A stretch of DNA of 64,000 bases from Hirudinaria manillensis (GCA_034509925.1 CM067526.1:7554744-7618743), one strand, 5' to 3'. Positions 27,401 through 43,740 are shown, numbered from the stretch's first letter. Notes: a model not told the origin generated them from the letters alone. Made by a program: numbers and translations.

Positions 27401-30400
27401 AATCATAGCATTTGACCTCAGTCTCGTTGACAGGACGGCTAGATGCTGACCTGTATTCGTTGAAGGGGCCTGCATTCTCTGTACCTCCTACAATGTTATT
27501 CACTCTCCAATGATTTTCTCCATTGCTTTTCAAATCCATTATGACAGAATCACACACATCTGGATTACAGGGAGCATATGACTTGCTTGAATCACCAAGA
27601 TATGGAATAACTGTTTGTTGTCTGTTATCAGATTTTTTGTCCTTTGTGATACCTGCAGATGCCAGAACCTTATTGTCTGATTTCCAGTTGGTGGAAAATC
27701 TCTCGCAAGGTGAAAATCTTTTCTTGTCACGTTCCTCTGTGAAAAATCGATGACGGAACGTGGCAACATCTTTTCCCGACACTTCACTCTGAGTTGAAAC
27801 GTTGCCACCCGTGGAAAATCTGTTAGTAGAGTTGTTCATGAATGATCTATAAATACCTGGAATTGATTCCAATGTATTATTTCTCAATTCATTCACTTCT
27901 CCACTTGGTCGACAATCTGCAGAGTTGTAACTGGGAGAGATGAATTTATTACAGTCTGCAATCATTTCATCAACTTTACAGACCACCGAATGTCCGATGG
28001 TAAATTTACGTTGCTTCTCCGACCTGCTATTTAGTTTTTCATCAATGTTCTCTACGTTCTGACTAGTAAATGCATATCCTTCATCCATTGTCTGCTTCTT
28101 TTTATTACTATCATCATTAATTATGGGTCTGTGGTCAGAGTTATTGAATGTTAGCTTTGGTGACTTTTCACTTATTTTCTCTTCAACAAAAGGTGTCATT
28201 GGGACACACTTTTCTGTGGTGTGATTTGCTTCTACTTTACCATCTTGCAATTCATTACGAGCCTCAGCAGCTCCTTCTGATTGACTGAAGAGAAAACAGG
28301 AACCATTCCATTTCCCATCCATTGCCTCAGATTTCGAGTTATGACTTTCCTCATTTTTATTATTTAACTGTTGATGAGTCAAAGGATCATCAAAATATTG
28401 TTGAAGCTTTACACTGGGCAATTCAGAAAATCTACTGGGATTACCTTCATGCACATTGGAATTCTGTACTTCTGCATGAGATGCTTCACAATTTCCATTA
28501 GCGGGGCTTTTGTCCGCTTGCAGATGAACTCTTTTTGAAGGCACTCTTTGAGGTACTTTCTGATCCTCCATGTTTTCATAGAAAGTCTTTGATAATGGAT
28601 TTTTATCTGTAGTTTCACTTTCCAATTCACAATTTTCTTTGTCATATTTCAATGTTTTTGACAAAGCCTGTTCTAGATGATCAAATCTCTTTGAAAGGCT
28701 TTGATTTTCTTTCAAAAGCAAAGAAAAATTCTTCATGAGATTATTTGTTACTTCACCATGTGCAAATAGCTCTGTTTTCCCTTCTTGCTTCCCATAAAAT
28801 GCATCCGTTAATGCCTGTACACTATCTTTTAAAGATGACAATTGATTTTGAATGAGGTCCAAATATAATTTATCAAAAGAATTAGACTTAGAGAGACTGT
28901 GCATAGTCTCAGATTGAGCTGAATCAGTTCTGATTGAAGTGTCTCTGGATATAGTTTTCTCACATTCCTTCTTGCTTTTCTTAAGAGTTTCTCCTTCGCT
29001 GCTATGTTCTTCTCTGGATTGGTCATTACTTACTTTGCAATCACCAAATTCTGCGCTTTTGCCACAATCTTCTAAGGTTTTGTTATTATCTGTGGCACTC
29101 AATTCATGACATAAAGAGGAATCAAAAATGGAGATGGACTGACTATCTGGAAGAGATACAGCTTCCTTTTTCCTAGAAGAGGTTTCTCCTCCAATACTTT
29201 CTAACTCTGCTCTTTCAGCTGAGTTACAACTGTCCTTTGAGTCAGCTCTTATACTCATTTGATCCCTCTGATTTGATTTTGTCGAGGAATTTTCGGTGTC
29301 GGCATTAGCATTGTCTTTATCACAGTTCGTCTTATCTAATTTCAGATCCTCCATTAGTTTTTGTCTTTTCAATCTATCTTGCAGCTGATGGAGAAGATGG
29401 GTGGCATGATTTGGATACAAATTTGTGTGAATGTAGTGGTGATGATGTCGACAAGGTGTGCCTGTCATCCTGCTTTCTCTTTGCAAGACTTGTTGCTCTT
29501 GATGAGACCACTGATTTCCAGTCTGATGTGGTTGATGTGACGGTGGTGGAGGGGGAGGGGGAGAATAGTGACGCATTGCATCATCGAGTTCATCATTCGG
29601 CTGCTGTTGACAATACTGCGGAAATACTCGATCCTTCTCTGAGCAATCCATGATCTGCATCATAGGTGAAACAAAGTTGTCTTTCAGCTGAAGATTATTA
29701 TGTTGAAACTGATGGTTTGGTTGATGTGGACGATTAAAAAGAAATTGTTGACAGTGATGAGATTCATTGGTTTGAAATGACTGATCTTGAGGTGGTTGAC
29801 ACTTTTGCATCTGGTCTGATTCTGATTGATTGGTATTTGCTGGAATCCAATTACCACTATTAAAAGTTGATGGAGATTGCTCTAAGAAAGACACCTGTTG
29901 CGACTGCTTTGGCTGATCGAGACAGCACTGATGTATGACGTTCCCAGTGACAGAAGATAATATTGGAGGAAACTGATCAATAGCAACTTGGTTAGAAAAT
30001 TGGCCTGAACAATAATTAAAGTGGAATGGCTTGTTGAAGCCATAGATTTGTCCATTGGCCTGGTCCATAGGTATTCCAGTCTGCTGTATGAGCTGGTGGC
30101 ATCTTGGTGCTGACAATCCCTCATCTTGACTAGAAGCATTTTCACAAGGAAACATTTTTTGAAAACATCTGCTGAAGCAAATGAAACTCATATTCATACA
30201 AGAAAAATCAACAGCATCTAAAAAGAATAACATAAAAGACATTAATAGAATGTAATATCTTTCTTGCCTGTTATTATGATTGGACATGGACAAAGTGGCA
30301 ACATCAAATCCTACATATTCATCATTTCCATTCACAATTCCATCAGGTATTCCACTATTTCTCTGCATTTTTGTATTTCTTCTACTGAGATTTGTTTCTA

Positions 30401-30444
30401 TGGAGTATTTACCAGTCTCATTGTTCCACCATGATGAATGATTG
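21500..30444 (-). CDS. PCM1-like centriolar-satellite protein, main exons
   Basis: Exons in coding order: 30444-26309 (very long), 26089-25930, 25857-23755, 23622 to about 22556, about 22039-21885, and an unresolved last exon near 21540-21500. Internal joins keep frame. The key evidence is at 25.7 kb: RVYKEVSSFISANESR..YLTELF, followed by LKAVSALNTIV. This matches the conserved C-terminal block of pericentriolar material 1 (EVYSEVA..ISQNESRPHFLIELF), a scaffold of centriolar satellites. The long exon is rich in Gln, His, Ser and Asn and has a likely coiled coil (IQNQLSSLKDSVQALTDAF). The 23.8-25.9 kb exon holds long Asp/Glu runs, including one of 15 Asp. The last exons are basic (KVKRHKRDPSFHRKCKKKEK). 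Most of the protein is disordered, so homology rests on one block. Confidence 0.7.
22387..22420 (+). repeat. solo terminal repeat of the Tc1-like family
   Basis: CAGTGCATGTCATAAGGTTG followed by GGACAC matches the left terminus of the transposon at 3641 with one substitution. No partner end or transposase lies nearby, so this is an isolated relic or one end of a small deletion derivative. It lies in an intron of the PCM1-like gene. Confidence 0.75.
24290..24900 (-). repeat. acidic codon repeat (GAT/GAC/GAA tract) inside coding exon
   Basis: On the minus strand this is an imperfect run of GAT, GAC, GAA and GAG codons giving Asp/Glu-rich protein in two blocks around a Ser/Ala-rich spacer. Mixed codons, rather than one pure triplet, suggest selection or age rather than a fresh expansion. 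It makes spurious open frames of poly-Ser, poly-Met/Thr and poly-Ile/Val on other frames. Confidence 0.85.
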
Positions 30445-32384
30445 CTACCAGAAAAGTAACAATAATTTAAATATTTAACAAGCATGACTTAGTAGTATGA
30501 GAAAACTAAGGGAAACAGTAATAATAGCACACAGAGTTCTACAGAGTTTATGATTTATGGAGGCATCAAATGCATGCTAATAAAAGGTATTTTGAATGCC
30601 TTTGTAAGCTGGATTAAAACATGACTTTCTTATGCTTTCATCTCCTCAAAAATGCCCCATTTAGCTCCAATTTGCAGACAAAATTTCAGGAAAATATTTT
30701 AAAAGTTGTGGTGGATCAATGCTTGGGTGCTTACAAGGAACCTTTTTCATTACATTATGTAACATAGGTTTTGATTCATGAATCATTTCGAAATGGTGCT
30801 AAGTTTTGCACTCTTTTAAAACTTTGATTTTTGACCAGGACATCATTAATTTGATAATAGCTCGAATTATCAAACATTTAATGAGGTGATGGCAATATGG
30901 TAATGATGAATAATACTTTTTAATTTTTTCAATTACAGATTTTAAAATATCTACTTCAAATAATTGCCATTTTTGTCGTATTTGCCTCCTTCCACTTCTC
31001 TGCAAGTGACTTGATCTCTAGCACTGTAGAATTAATTGATTACATGTCATCTCATATTCATGAAATAATAATTAAGGTACAAATTCAATAAGCAATTAAA
31101 TGCCGCCAGAAATTAATATAAATATTTAGAGGTTGCTGTCGTAGTTTTGTAATGTGAGGCTGACATTATTCATAGGTTTAATAAAGAGTATTAATCCTAA
31201 TAACTATAAATAACTATGTAAACAAACAGAACATGCCTATTTTAAACTCACTACTTCTTTTCAAAATTAATTAATTGGTAAGGGTGTTTTTAACATTACA
31301 TGATTACATGATTCTGTTTTCTTAATATGTAAAGAATATTACATAAATTTGTTGGTCTTCTCTGATGTGGTCAGAACTTATATCATCATGCCATACATTA
31401 TAAGAACAGTGGCTCAAAATCATAAATGATTCCTAACACAATTGTCAGTGTCATCTGCTAGATGGTTGATCTATTATGATTACTTTAGCTTCTTGGGCAA
31501 TTGCTTCTCAAATTCTTTTCAAAGTAACATTGAACACTGAAGTGTCAAGCATTGTGGTTCTTTTAAGCATAAATTCTAGCAATGGTGCTAGAAGACTTTG
31601 ATTCCTTATTTTTGGTACTAGAGGAGTAGTACTTGTATTACCAGACCTGATTTTCAAGCTAAACCTGACTTCCATTTGCTTCTGCATTCATGCTGCTCCT
31701 AAAAGGGCTTTATCAAGATGGGTAATTTTATCAAATACTCATAAATCTTGCAATACACCTTTTCTCCCTTTCTATTTCTACTGAAGCTTATTAGCAACTC
31801 CAAATTCATACCGGTTATCTTAAGTTTGCAATTAACTGCCATTGTGTCATGAGAAGCCATAAAAGGTATATTTCTAATTTTTAAAGCAGAATGTTATCCA
31901 TCAAATGTAAAAAAAAGTTTGTGGTAAAACCAAATGCTCTTTCTGTTGTTTCTCAGATGTTAGTATGTCAACATCCATTAAGAACTTACAAAAAAAATTA
32001 CAAAAACCTAACAGAAAATCTTGTTTGTGATTTAAATTCAAGAAATTTGACCTGTAAAATCCTGGATTGTTTTTACATCCTTGAGATCTCAGAGTTTCAA
32101 TAACTACATCATCTATGGACCTTGAATGGTCAATTTTCACAAAGTTGTCCTTGCTCTGGGAAAATAAGATCAAATTGAACACATTCATAATAATTATTTG
32201 TAATCTGTTAACAAATCAGAGAAATTTGAGACTTTCCATAACTCAAATGTGACAACATTAGAAATCTTATTTGCATTTTAATATTATCACTATAACATAA
32301 AATCTGGCATTCATAACCCTTGTTATGGGTGAATTCATATATAAATTTATAAATTCAAAAATTAAAAAAAACCAACACTCCTCT

Positions 32385-34201
32385 TAGAAATGATCTTTTT
32401 ATAGCATCTCTTGCATCTTGGAAGGACCTGGGATCTTTTAATGTCATTGGTTTCATCATCAACATCTTCATCATTATTGTTTTCCTTGTCATTGTTATCA
32501 TGCAGAATTCTTTTATCGTCAATGGCCTTATCGTTGATGACGTGAAGACTTCCGTTGTAGCTGCTGTCACTGCCAGTGTCTTCATCATCTGAATGTTTCA
32601 TAAAAAATAAAATAACGATAATTTTAATCTAGAGGTGGTACATAAATGTGTCTTGCACTTATAATGTACAAGATAATGCAATGAATTTATAACAATTGCC
32701 AATCATTTTAATAATCCATAAAAATGACTTCAATACCTGAAGAAATGGTTCTGTTATTTTCATCTTCAACATCTTCAGCCTCTCCTGGAAAATCTTCATA
32801 CTCAATCCATTCATCTTCATCATCAAATTCACTAAATCCTGTCCGCTTTGAATACTTTTCGCCATTCTCAAATTGTCTGTGAGTGTAGATTTCAGCTCTT
32901 TCTTCATCTCCTTGGGTATTAGCTTCTGGATTTTGATTTAGGCCATCTCCATCTAATCCATAAAGCACAGTGGGTCTCTTTGGGATCTCAGAAATGGATA
33001 AACTGTCTGCTTCTCTATCTATGACCATATTCTCCATGTTCCTACTATTGTGAGGATATTGGTGAAAAAACTTGAAATTTCCACGATCTGGTTTTGGTCT
33101 TGTTTTGAAGGTTTGAGAATGAATGTTTTCAATGGAGTTAGGTAACTTTTTATAAGTATCGTCGTCTCCTTCAAGAGCAGTGTCCTCTTTTAATGTGGCA
33201 TTGTAGTCTTTATATAATTCACATAAGCCAGTATCATCTTTCGTGAATAAATCCTGATAGAAGTTTTCTTGGGTCAGTTTCTTGTTGACACCATAGTTTA
33301 AATCAGATGCTCTCCTCAGCTTATGTTTCCTTTGGAAAGATTTTATTCTACAATTATCAAAGCTTAATGGCAATTGTTCTGAAGAATCTTTGTATGGCCA
33401 TGATACATCACCACAACTCTCTTTTGAAAGTCCCTTCTGGGTTACAAAAAAGCCTCTGACCTGAATTGATAACCAGATTATTGCAACATGCATAATATTG
33501 TCATTTATCAAGGTCATTTTAAAAATTCAGTGTTTTAATGATACAAAGAATTCTATTCAAATATATCAAACCATCTGCACAAAATTATTATGGTAATGTA
33601 TCATGCTCACCCCATCCTTTCTAGTATCAGAAGCAGCTAAAGTGTTCATAGCAAACAAATCTTTTTTCAAACATTCACTAAAATCTGGTTCATTTTCAGA
33701 ATCAAAACTACTTTCTTCACAATGATGTGAAGTGGAAATATTAATGCCCCTTTTTCTTAAATGGTAGTTTTCAGATGATATGTCAAATGAGCTGCTCTTC
33801 TTTTTTGTAAAATGTGCCTTTTTTCCACATTTTCTATTTGATCCATTTGCCACAATGGTTGAGTCAGACCCTACAGTGGATGCTCTGCTCAGAACTTTGG
33901 AATTATTGATTTTAAAAGTGGCCTCAGCATTTACAAAAGATTTATTTTTCGCTTTATGCCGAAAATACTTAGTCGAGGTTGGATAAGAAGCAACAACTCC
34001 ATTAAAACCCGGGCAAATCATTGATCCAGAATCAACCATGGGGCTAATTATTAATTTTCTATTACATTTTAAAACTCTCTCATCGTTTGAGGACAGTGAA
34101 GTTTTTGACCCGTGCACATCATTACAATGCGAACGAGATTCATTTAAGTCGTAAAATGTCGATAATCGATCGGAGGCTTTACCAGAGATACCAAACGCCA
34201 T
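32385..34201 (-). CDS. unknown protein, probable 5' exons of the PCM1-like gene
   Basis: Three exons that join in frame: 34201-33612 (start MAFGISGKASDRLSTFYDL), about 33464-32737, and about 32592-32385. They encode a hydrophilic, Ser/Asn/Lys-rich protein. The second exon ends in an acidic stretch (EFDDEDEWIEYEDFPGEAED), and the third is acidic and then basic (CKRCYKKIISKR). No domain is recognised. Strand, composition and position directly upstream of the PCM1-like exons suggest the 5' end of that gene. However, the phase at the end of the third exon does not obviously match the long exon at 30444, so either a small exon is missing in 30.5-32.4 kb or this is a separate gene. Confidence 0.55.
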
Positions 34202-34649
34202 AAACACACATTAATAAAACGGCATTGGCACAATAACCTCAAAAGAGTAACAATGCTTTGATTTAGTGTAAACTTGGAGCCAACTGATAGATTCGACCAC
34301 CCTTAGTTACCTTTGTTTACAGAGGTTACATCGATTTATTTGTGTTGGTTACAAAAGCAATACTAATTTTTGGCTTTAAAGAGTATTATACGTAATAGTC
34401 ATTACCTGCCTATATTTTTCTTAATTTTTGCTCTCTAACTAGCCAACGGACCATCGAAGATTTTTTTTGCAAAATAATAAACACGGCATCATAATAATAC
34501 CGGACGAAATTTTCTCAAATTGTTTAGCGGATCACATAAATACATTTACATAGATTGATATTCCATAATTTTTTAGTTTATTTAAATGCTCTAACATCAA
34601 AATCATAATAAATAAAATATGAAATTAAAAAGAATGTAGAACGCCGGCC
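34202..34649. other. intergenic upstream of the PCM1-like 5' exons
   Basis: AT-rich and without open frames. It probably contains the promoter of the minus-strand gene to its left. It borders the satellite-carrying element on its right. Confidence 0.4.
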
Positions 34650-34711
34650 GGAAAGAGGTAACTTTACCAGCGTGATAGGAGCCTGACAACAAAAGTGCGT
34701 GAGCCCTAACT

Positions 34712-36670
34712 CAGGAAACCGCTCAAAACGCAGCAGTTCCACTGAACCAAATTTAAAAATTAATACATCAAACGAATCATGAAACTATCCTCTACAATTT
34801 TCGTCCTTTACATTTTCTTGCAAATCCACCTATTTTGTTCACTATGCCAAATACGACATGGACCCTTCCGCTTCGTGTTGAGTCAACTTCGAACTCGAAA
34901 AGCAGCAGTTTCACCGAATCAAATTTAAAAATTAATACATCAAACGAATCATGAAAATATCCTCTACAATTTTCGTCTTTTACATTTTCTTGCAAATACA
35001 CTTATTTTGTTCACGATGCCAAATACGACATGGGGTCGGAAGAAATGACCTAGTTACAAGTTGAGGAAAAATCGCTAGCCGGCGATTATTCTAACTCGAA
35101 AAGCAGCAGTTCCACTGAACCAAATTTAAAAATTAATACATCAAACGAATCATGAAAGTATCCTCTACAATTTTCGTCCTTTACATTTTCTTGCAAATCC
35201 ACCTATTTTGTTCACGATGCCAAAAACGACATGGACCCTTCCGCTTCGTGTTGAGTCAACTTCGAACTCGAAAAGCAGCAGTTTCACCGAATCAAATTTA
35301 AAAATTAATACATCAAACGAATCATGAAAATATCCTCTACAATTTTCGTCTTTTACATTTTCTTGCAAATACACTTATTTTGTTCACGATGCCAAATACG
35401 ACATGGGGTCGGAAGAAATGACCTAGTTACAAGTTGAGGAAAAATCGCTAGCCGGCGATTATTCTAACTCGAAAAGCAGCAGTTCCACTGAACCAAATTT
35501 AAAAATTAATACATCAAACGAATCATGAAAGTATCCTCTACAATTTTCGTCCTTTACATTTTCTTGCAAATCCACCTATTTTGTTCACGATGCCAAAAAC
35601 GACATGGACCCTTCCGCTTCGTGTTGAGTCAACTTCGAACTCGAAAAGCAGCAGTTTCACCGAATCAAATTTAAAAATTAATACATCAAACGAATCATGA
35701 AAATATCCTCTACAATTTTCGTCTTTTACATTTTCTTGCAAATACACTTATTTTGTTCACGATGCCAAATACGACATGGGGTCGGAAGAAATGACCTAGT
35801 TACAAGTTGAGGAAAAATCGCTAGCCGGCGATTATTCTAACTCGAAAAGCAGCAGTTCCACTGAACCAAATTTAAAAATTAATACATCAAACGAATCATG
35901 AAAGTATCCTCTACAATTTTCGTCCTTTACATTTTCTTGCAAATCCACCTATTTTGTTCACGATGCCAAAAACGACATGGACCCTTCCGCTTCGTGTTGA
36001 GTCAACTTCGAACTCGAAACGTAGCAGTTCCACCGAATCAAATTTAAAAATTAATACATCAAACGAATCATGAAACTATCCTCTACAATTTTCGTCCTTT
36101 ACATTTTCTTGCAAATCCACCTATTTTGTTCACTATGCCAAATACGACATGGACCCTTCCGCTTCGTGTTGAGTCAACTTCGAACTCGAAAAGCAGCAGT
36201 TTCACCGAATCAAATTTAAAAATTAATACATCAAACGAATCATGAAACTATCCTCTACAAATTTCGTCTTTTACATTTTCTTGCAAATCCACCTATTTTG
36301 TTCACGATGCCAAAGACGACATGGACCCTTCTGCTGCGTGTTGAGTCAACTTCGAGCTCGAAACGCAGCAGTTCCACCGAATCAAATTTAAAAATTAATA
36401 CATCAAACGAATCATGAAACTATCCTCTACAAATTTCGTCCTTTACATTTTCTTGCAAATACACCTATTTTGTTCACGATGCCAAAGACGACATGCACCC
36501 TTCCGCTTCGTGTTGAGTCAACTTCGAACTCGAAACGCAGCAGTTCCACCGAATCAAATCTAAAAATTAATACATCAAACGTATCATGAAACTATCCTCT
36601 ACAATTTTCGTCCTTTACATTTTCTTGCAAATCCACCTATTTTGTTCACGATGCCAAAAACGACATGGAG
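34712..36670. repeat. satellite array, 172-bp monomer with 201-bp variant
   Basis: At least ten phased units. The motif ACATCAAACGAATCATGAAA recurs, with its CATCA core near 34766, 34938, 35139, 35311, 35512, 35684, 35885, 36057, 36229, 36401 and 36573. Spacings are 172 and 201 alternately at first, then 172 only. The 201-bp form swaps the CCCTTCCGCTTCGTGTTGAG segment for a different, longer one (GGTCGGAAGAAATGACC and on). Three 373-bp higher-order units are nearly identical. The array gives three identical 69-codon open frames, which are not genes. Confidence 0.92.
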
Positions 36671-38330
36671 TCTCGCGCCCATCTTATATTTTCGAGATTA
36701 TAAGAAAATCTATTCACTTTAGAAGTCCCAACTTCGGCTTTATCATTCGTACTTCTTATTATTAACCTGTTACCTGAATTATTTTAAATTTCATTTTTTT
36801 CATAATTTTCGAAATTGAGAAAAAGAGCCTATAGGGCGCAAACTCGAGTCACTCGACATGATCGCCGAACTCGATTCTCAAAAGTTGCGATGATCTGTTA
36901 TTTCCAATTTACTCTAAAACCACAGCATATTTGGAGCCGAAAATTTGGTAATGAAGAGATACATTATTAAGACATAACATGTCTGAAAATGGGGTCAGAA
37001 AACCGTCTTAATACATTAATTCGAGACTTAAAACGAATCGCGTCGCTTAATTTAATTCAGAAAACTCGCTATTATTTTAGTCTTTTCGGCCAAAAACTTC
37101 CATTTAACGTTTGTTAAGTACTTTGAAAAGTATTTCAAAAGCTTATTTGTACTAAGATGCATGACATTTAAAAATTATGAGAATGAAAATAAAGGTTTAT
37201 GTTTCCTAATTTCGTTAATATTAAATTTCAAGTAAAATCAATTTTAGAAAAACATTACTGACAATTAAATCTTTATTTTGAGTTATATAATATTAGTTTT
37301 GAATAAACTTCATATTTTAAATTAATCAGGCCGGTCCCCGACGAATTGTTTTCAAAACACGCCAGGGGTCGTCTGTAAAGAACGTTTGCAAAATTGCTCA
37401 TTTTTACCACAAAACTTCGCTATTGATAGCAAAATGAACTTTTTGAAGATAGTTTATCACACATTTTATCAAACTTTAGGTTTTAGAATTTTTAGAGTTT
37501 CGCGTCCATTTTATATTTTCGAGATTATAAGAAAAACTATTCACTTTAGAAGTCCCAACTTCGGCTTTATCATTCACATTTCTTATTATTAACCTATTGC
37601 TTAAATTATTTTGAATTTAATTTTTTTCTAATTTTCGTAATTGAGAAAAAGAGCCTATAGGGCGCAAACTCAAGTCACTGGACTTGCTCGCCGAACTCGA
37701 TTCTCAAAAGTTGCGATGCTTTGTTATTTCCAATTTACTCTAAAACCACAACAAATTGGGAACCGAAAGTTTGGTATCGGAGAGATATATGATTAATACA
37801 CAACATATCTGAAAATGGGCCCAGAAAACCATCTCAATATATTAATTTGAGACTTAAAATGGATCGCGTCCCTTCATTGAAATTCAAATAACTCGATATT
37901 ATTTTAGTCTTTTTTTTCAAAAACTCTTACTTAATGCCTACTACATTTACTGGAAATGTATCAAAAGCTTAGTTAGACCGAAATCTATGACATAAATGAA
38001 TTTCAAAGTTATTGTTGCTGTAATTTAAAGTTTGTTTGATAACTCCATTATTAATGCATTTCAAACTACGCCGGTTTTTGAAAATATTACTAATAATTAA
38101 ACCTTTATTTTAACATATCAATTGCTGGTTTTTGTTACAACTCCTATTTCGCAAATTTTAGTAGGTGAAATCATTGAAATTAGGCAGTAATAGGCAGCTT
38201 TTCAAATGTAACAGCTTATAAAAATACAGTTGCTTGATTAGGGAGGGTTCTGGGACTTTTAAAACTTGCTATTTGACTCAAATTTGAGTTTGCCCGCAAG
38301 AACAATGGCGGACAATTGTTTATTTCGGGC
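36664..38330. repeat. tandem pair of ~830-bp modules
   Basis: The block starting CGCGCCCATCTTATATTTTC near 36673 returns near 37501 as CGCGTCCATTTTATATTTTC, and similarity continues through GAGCCTATAGGGCGCAAACT (near 36824 and 37650) and TTCTCAAAAGTTGCGATG. The copies differ by roughly a sixth of positions by eye. They lie between the satellite and the right inverted end, and no protein is encoded. Confidence 0.8.
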
Positions 38331-38675
38331 ACTCAGCCAGTTAGAAAGATGCGAAAGATAAATTCAGGCATTAATTGTGGTTTTCATATAAAACCCTTAG
38401 TACCAAAGTTATTATCATTTTAAAATCTTGGAGCTAAAATACTTTAAATATTTTTAAACAATGGCTATCATTGAGCCTTTTTATTTATTTATCATTAAAA
38501 ATTATTTTCTGATTTACTTCATTATTTCAGGTCCGCCCTAATCACATGCAAATCACACCTCCGTCCTATGATTGGCTGTATGCAAATAATTGTTTTTGTT
38601 TATTTTCTGATCCACTTTGTTGTCGGGCTCACGCATTTTGTTGTCAGGCTCCTATCACGCTGGTGGTAACTTTCC

Positions 38676-39294
38676 ACACAAAGAACTCCTCTCAAATCGG
38701 ATACACGGCAGCCTACCTTTTGGCTCCGCTGCCATCATACTCTAACCTCCCAAAGGAAATCTCACCTTTCACATGAGCAGGCCAAGCATTTTTTCGCCGC
38801 CAAGTCAAAGACCACCAAGTCTGTCCCAAACCTGTTCGCAACTTCCTGCCCCTTACTATTTTACCAGTGGAATGATCAGATTGGTACCCACTGCCCCAGG
38901 GGATGGAGTGCCAAGGCACCTCCAGAATTTTATGTACAACAAAAACACACTTTCACTACTGGTAGTGCCCAAGCCAGACCTTAGCACACTCATAAGTTGA
39001 CTGCGAACAACAGTGGCAAAACGACAATAAAAACGCAACTAATACAATATATTTCAACAAACTGGTTGCTATAACCTTCAAAAAAGGATAAAGCTACAGT
39101 AATTCAATAACAACAACAGTTTTTAATCAATAGATCAATCTGAACCATTTCATCAATAAAATAACCATTAAAACTAAGCCTTAAAAGGCCATTATGTTTG
39201 ACAAGTCTGTTTCAAATCATGATAGACAAAAATCAATAATCAAGCTGTTTATATTGAATAGCAGATAAGGCAATGCCTGTTTGAAGGAAGGCAC
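38676..39294. other. intergenic, no gene recognised
   Basis: Short open frames on both strands between the satellite element and the ribokinase stop, with no recognisable motif. It is likely 3'-flank and UTR of the ribokinase gene. Confidence 0.4.
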
Positions 39295-42880
<3,586 letters not shown>

Positions 42881-43740
42881 AGCCTTCCGTATTCCTATAG
42901 CACATAAAAAGTCAAACGTTCAAAAGTTGATTCGATTATAAATTCATTTATGTTGCCAGGTCGAAAGTTACGTTAACTTTGAGTGTAACCTCAGTCATAT
43001 TTCCTATAAATCGTTTTAAATTTTACAACAACTGCGTCGATGCTAACTAAATAAACAAACTTTCCGAAGAGTTATACTCAAGAAGGAATTCTAACCCTCA
43101 ACCGGCCGACGGATATCTGAGAATGAACTTGATACTCAGGTCGAAAAGCGTGTCGCTATCATCGCTTTTAAGAGATATGCAAAATATTTTTTCATAGATA
43201 CTGTAGTAATTACCTTTAGAAAATAAAATTATATATAATAGGGATAGACTCAGGGTCATTTAAACACCCACAGAAAGAAATTAAAAACGCGCGATGCCCG
43301 ATACAAAGCGTTTCGACCGGGATAACGATCTTTTAGTACCTATCGGGCATTCTCCACGACCATTCAACCCCCCAATTGGCCACTATTTGCATAGATCACC
43401 TTAGTTTTAGATTAAATAAAACCAACTACTTAATATTAACCATACTGTTAACTATCACGATAAAACTAGATCATCAGAGATTTTGAAAATGTAACTAAAG
43501 ATCGAACCACAATTATAAGTGAAAATGCCCATCTGCATTTCTGCCTCCAACCCTGACAACCTTACAAAAATCCACAAAATTTGTGACCCAAATTCAACCT
43601 CCACTTCTTCGGACATTTTTTTATTAACCTTTTATAGAATCTCATCCAGAAGAGGCCATCGATTATAGTATGTTTTGACCAGAGTATTAACACTCTCATA
43701 AAAGCGGGAATAAAATCGAAAAAATCCCTTGGGCAATCAA
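42881..43740. other. ribokinase 5' flank, no gene recognised
   Basis: Presumed promoter region of the ribokinase gene. It contains one perfect 10-bp inverted repeat, ATGCCCGATA at 43294 and TATCGGGCAT at 43341, with a 37-base loop. No other feature was seen. Confidence 0.45.

Larger units (their letters stand above)
34650..38675. mobile_element. 4.0-kb element with inverted-repeat ends and internal satellite
   Basis: Two inverted copies of about 45 bp bracket this segment. The left copy (34650-34705) reads ACCAGCGTGATAGGAGCCTG followed by ACAACAAAAGTGCGTGAGCC. The right copy (38626-38675) is its complement with one 1-bp gap and changes at the outermost bases. Inside the right end the GAC/AACAAA motif recurs, like the subterminal repeats of many DNA transposons. 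The interior holds the 172-bp satellite array and two copies of an ~830-bp module, with no transposase. I infer a non-autonomous TIR transposon. The superfamily is unknown, and no target-site duplication is convincing because the exact ends are blurred. Confidence 0.6.

Noticed and set aside
34792..35747. Three identical 69-codon open frames in a row on the minus strand
   Set aside because: They are the same frame repeated every 373 bp by the satellite array. There is no codon pattern, motif or splice context, so they are not a gene family.
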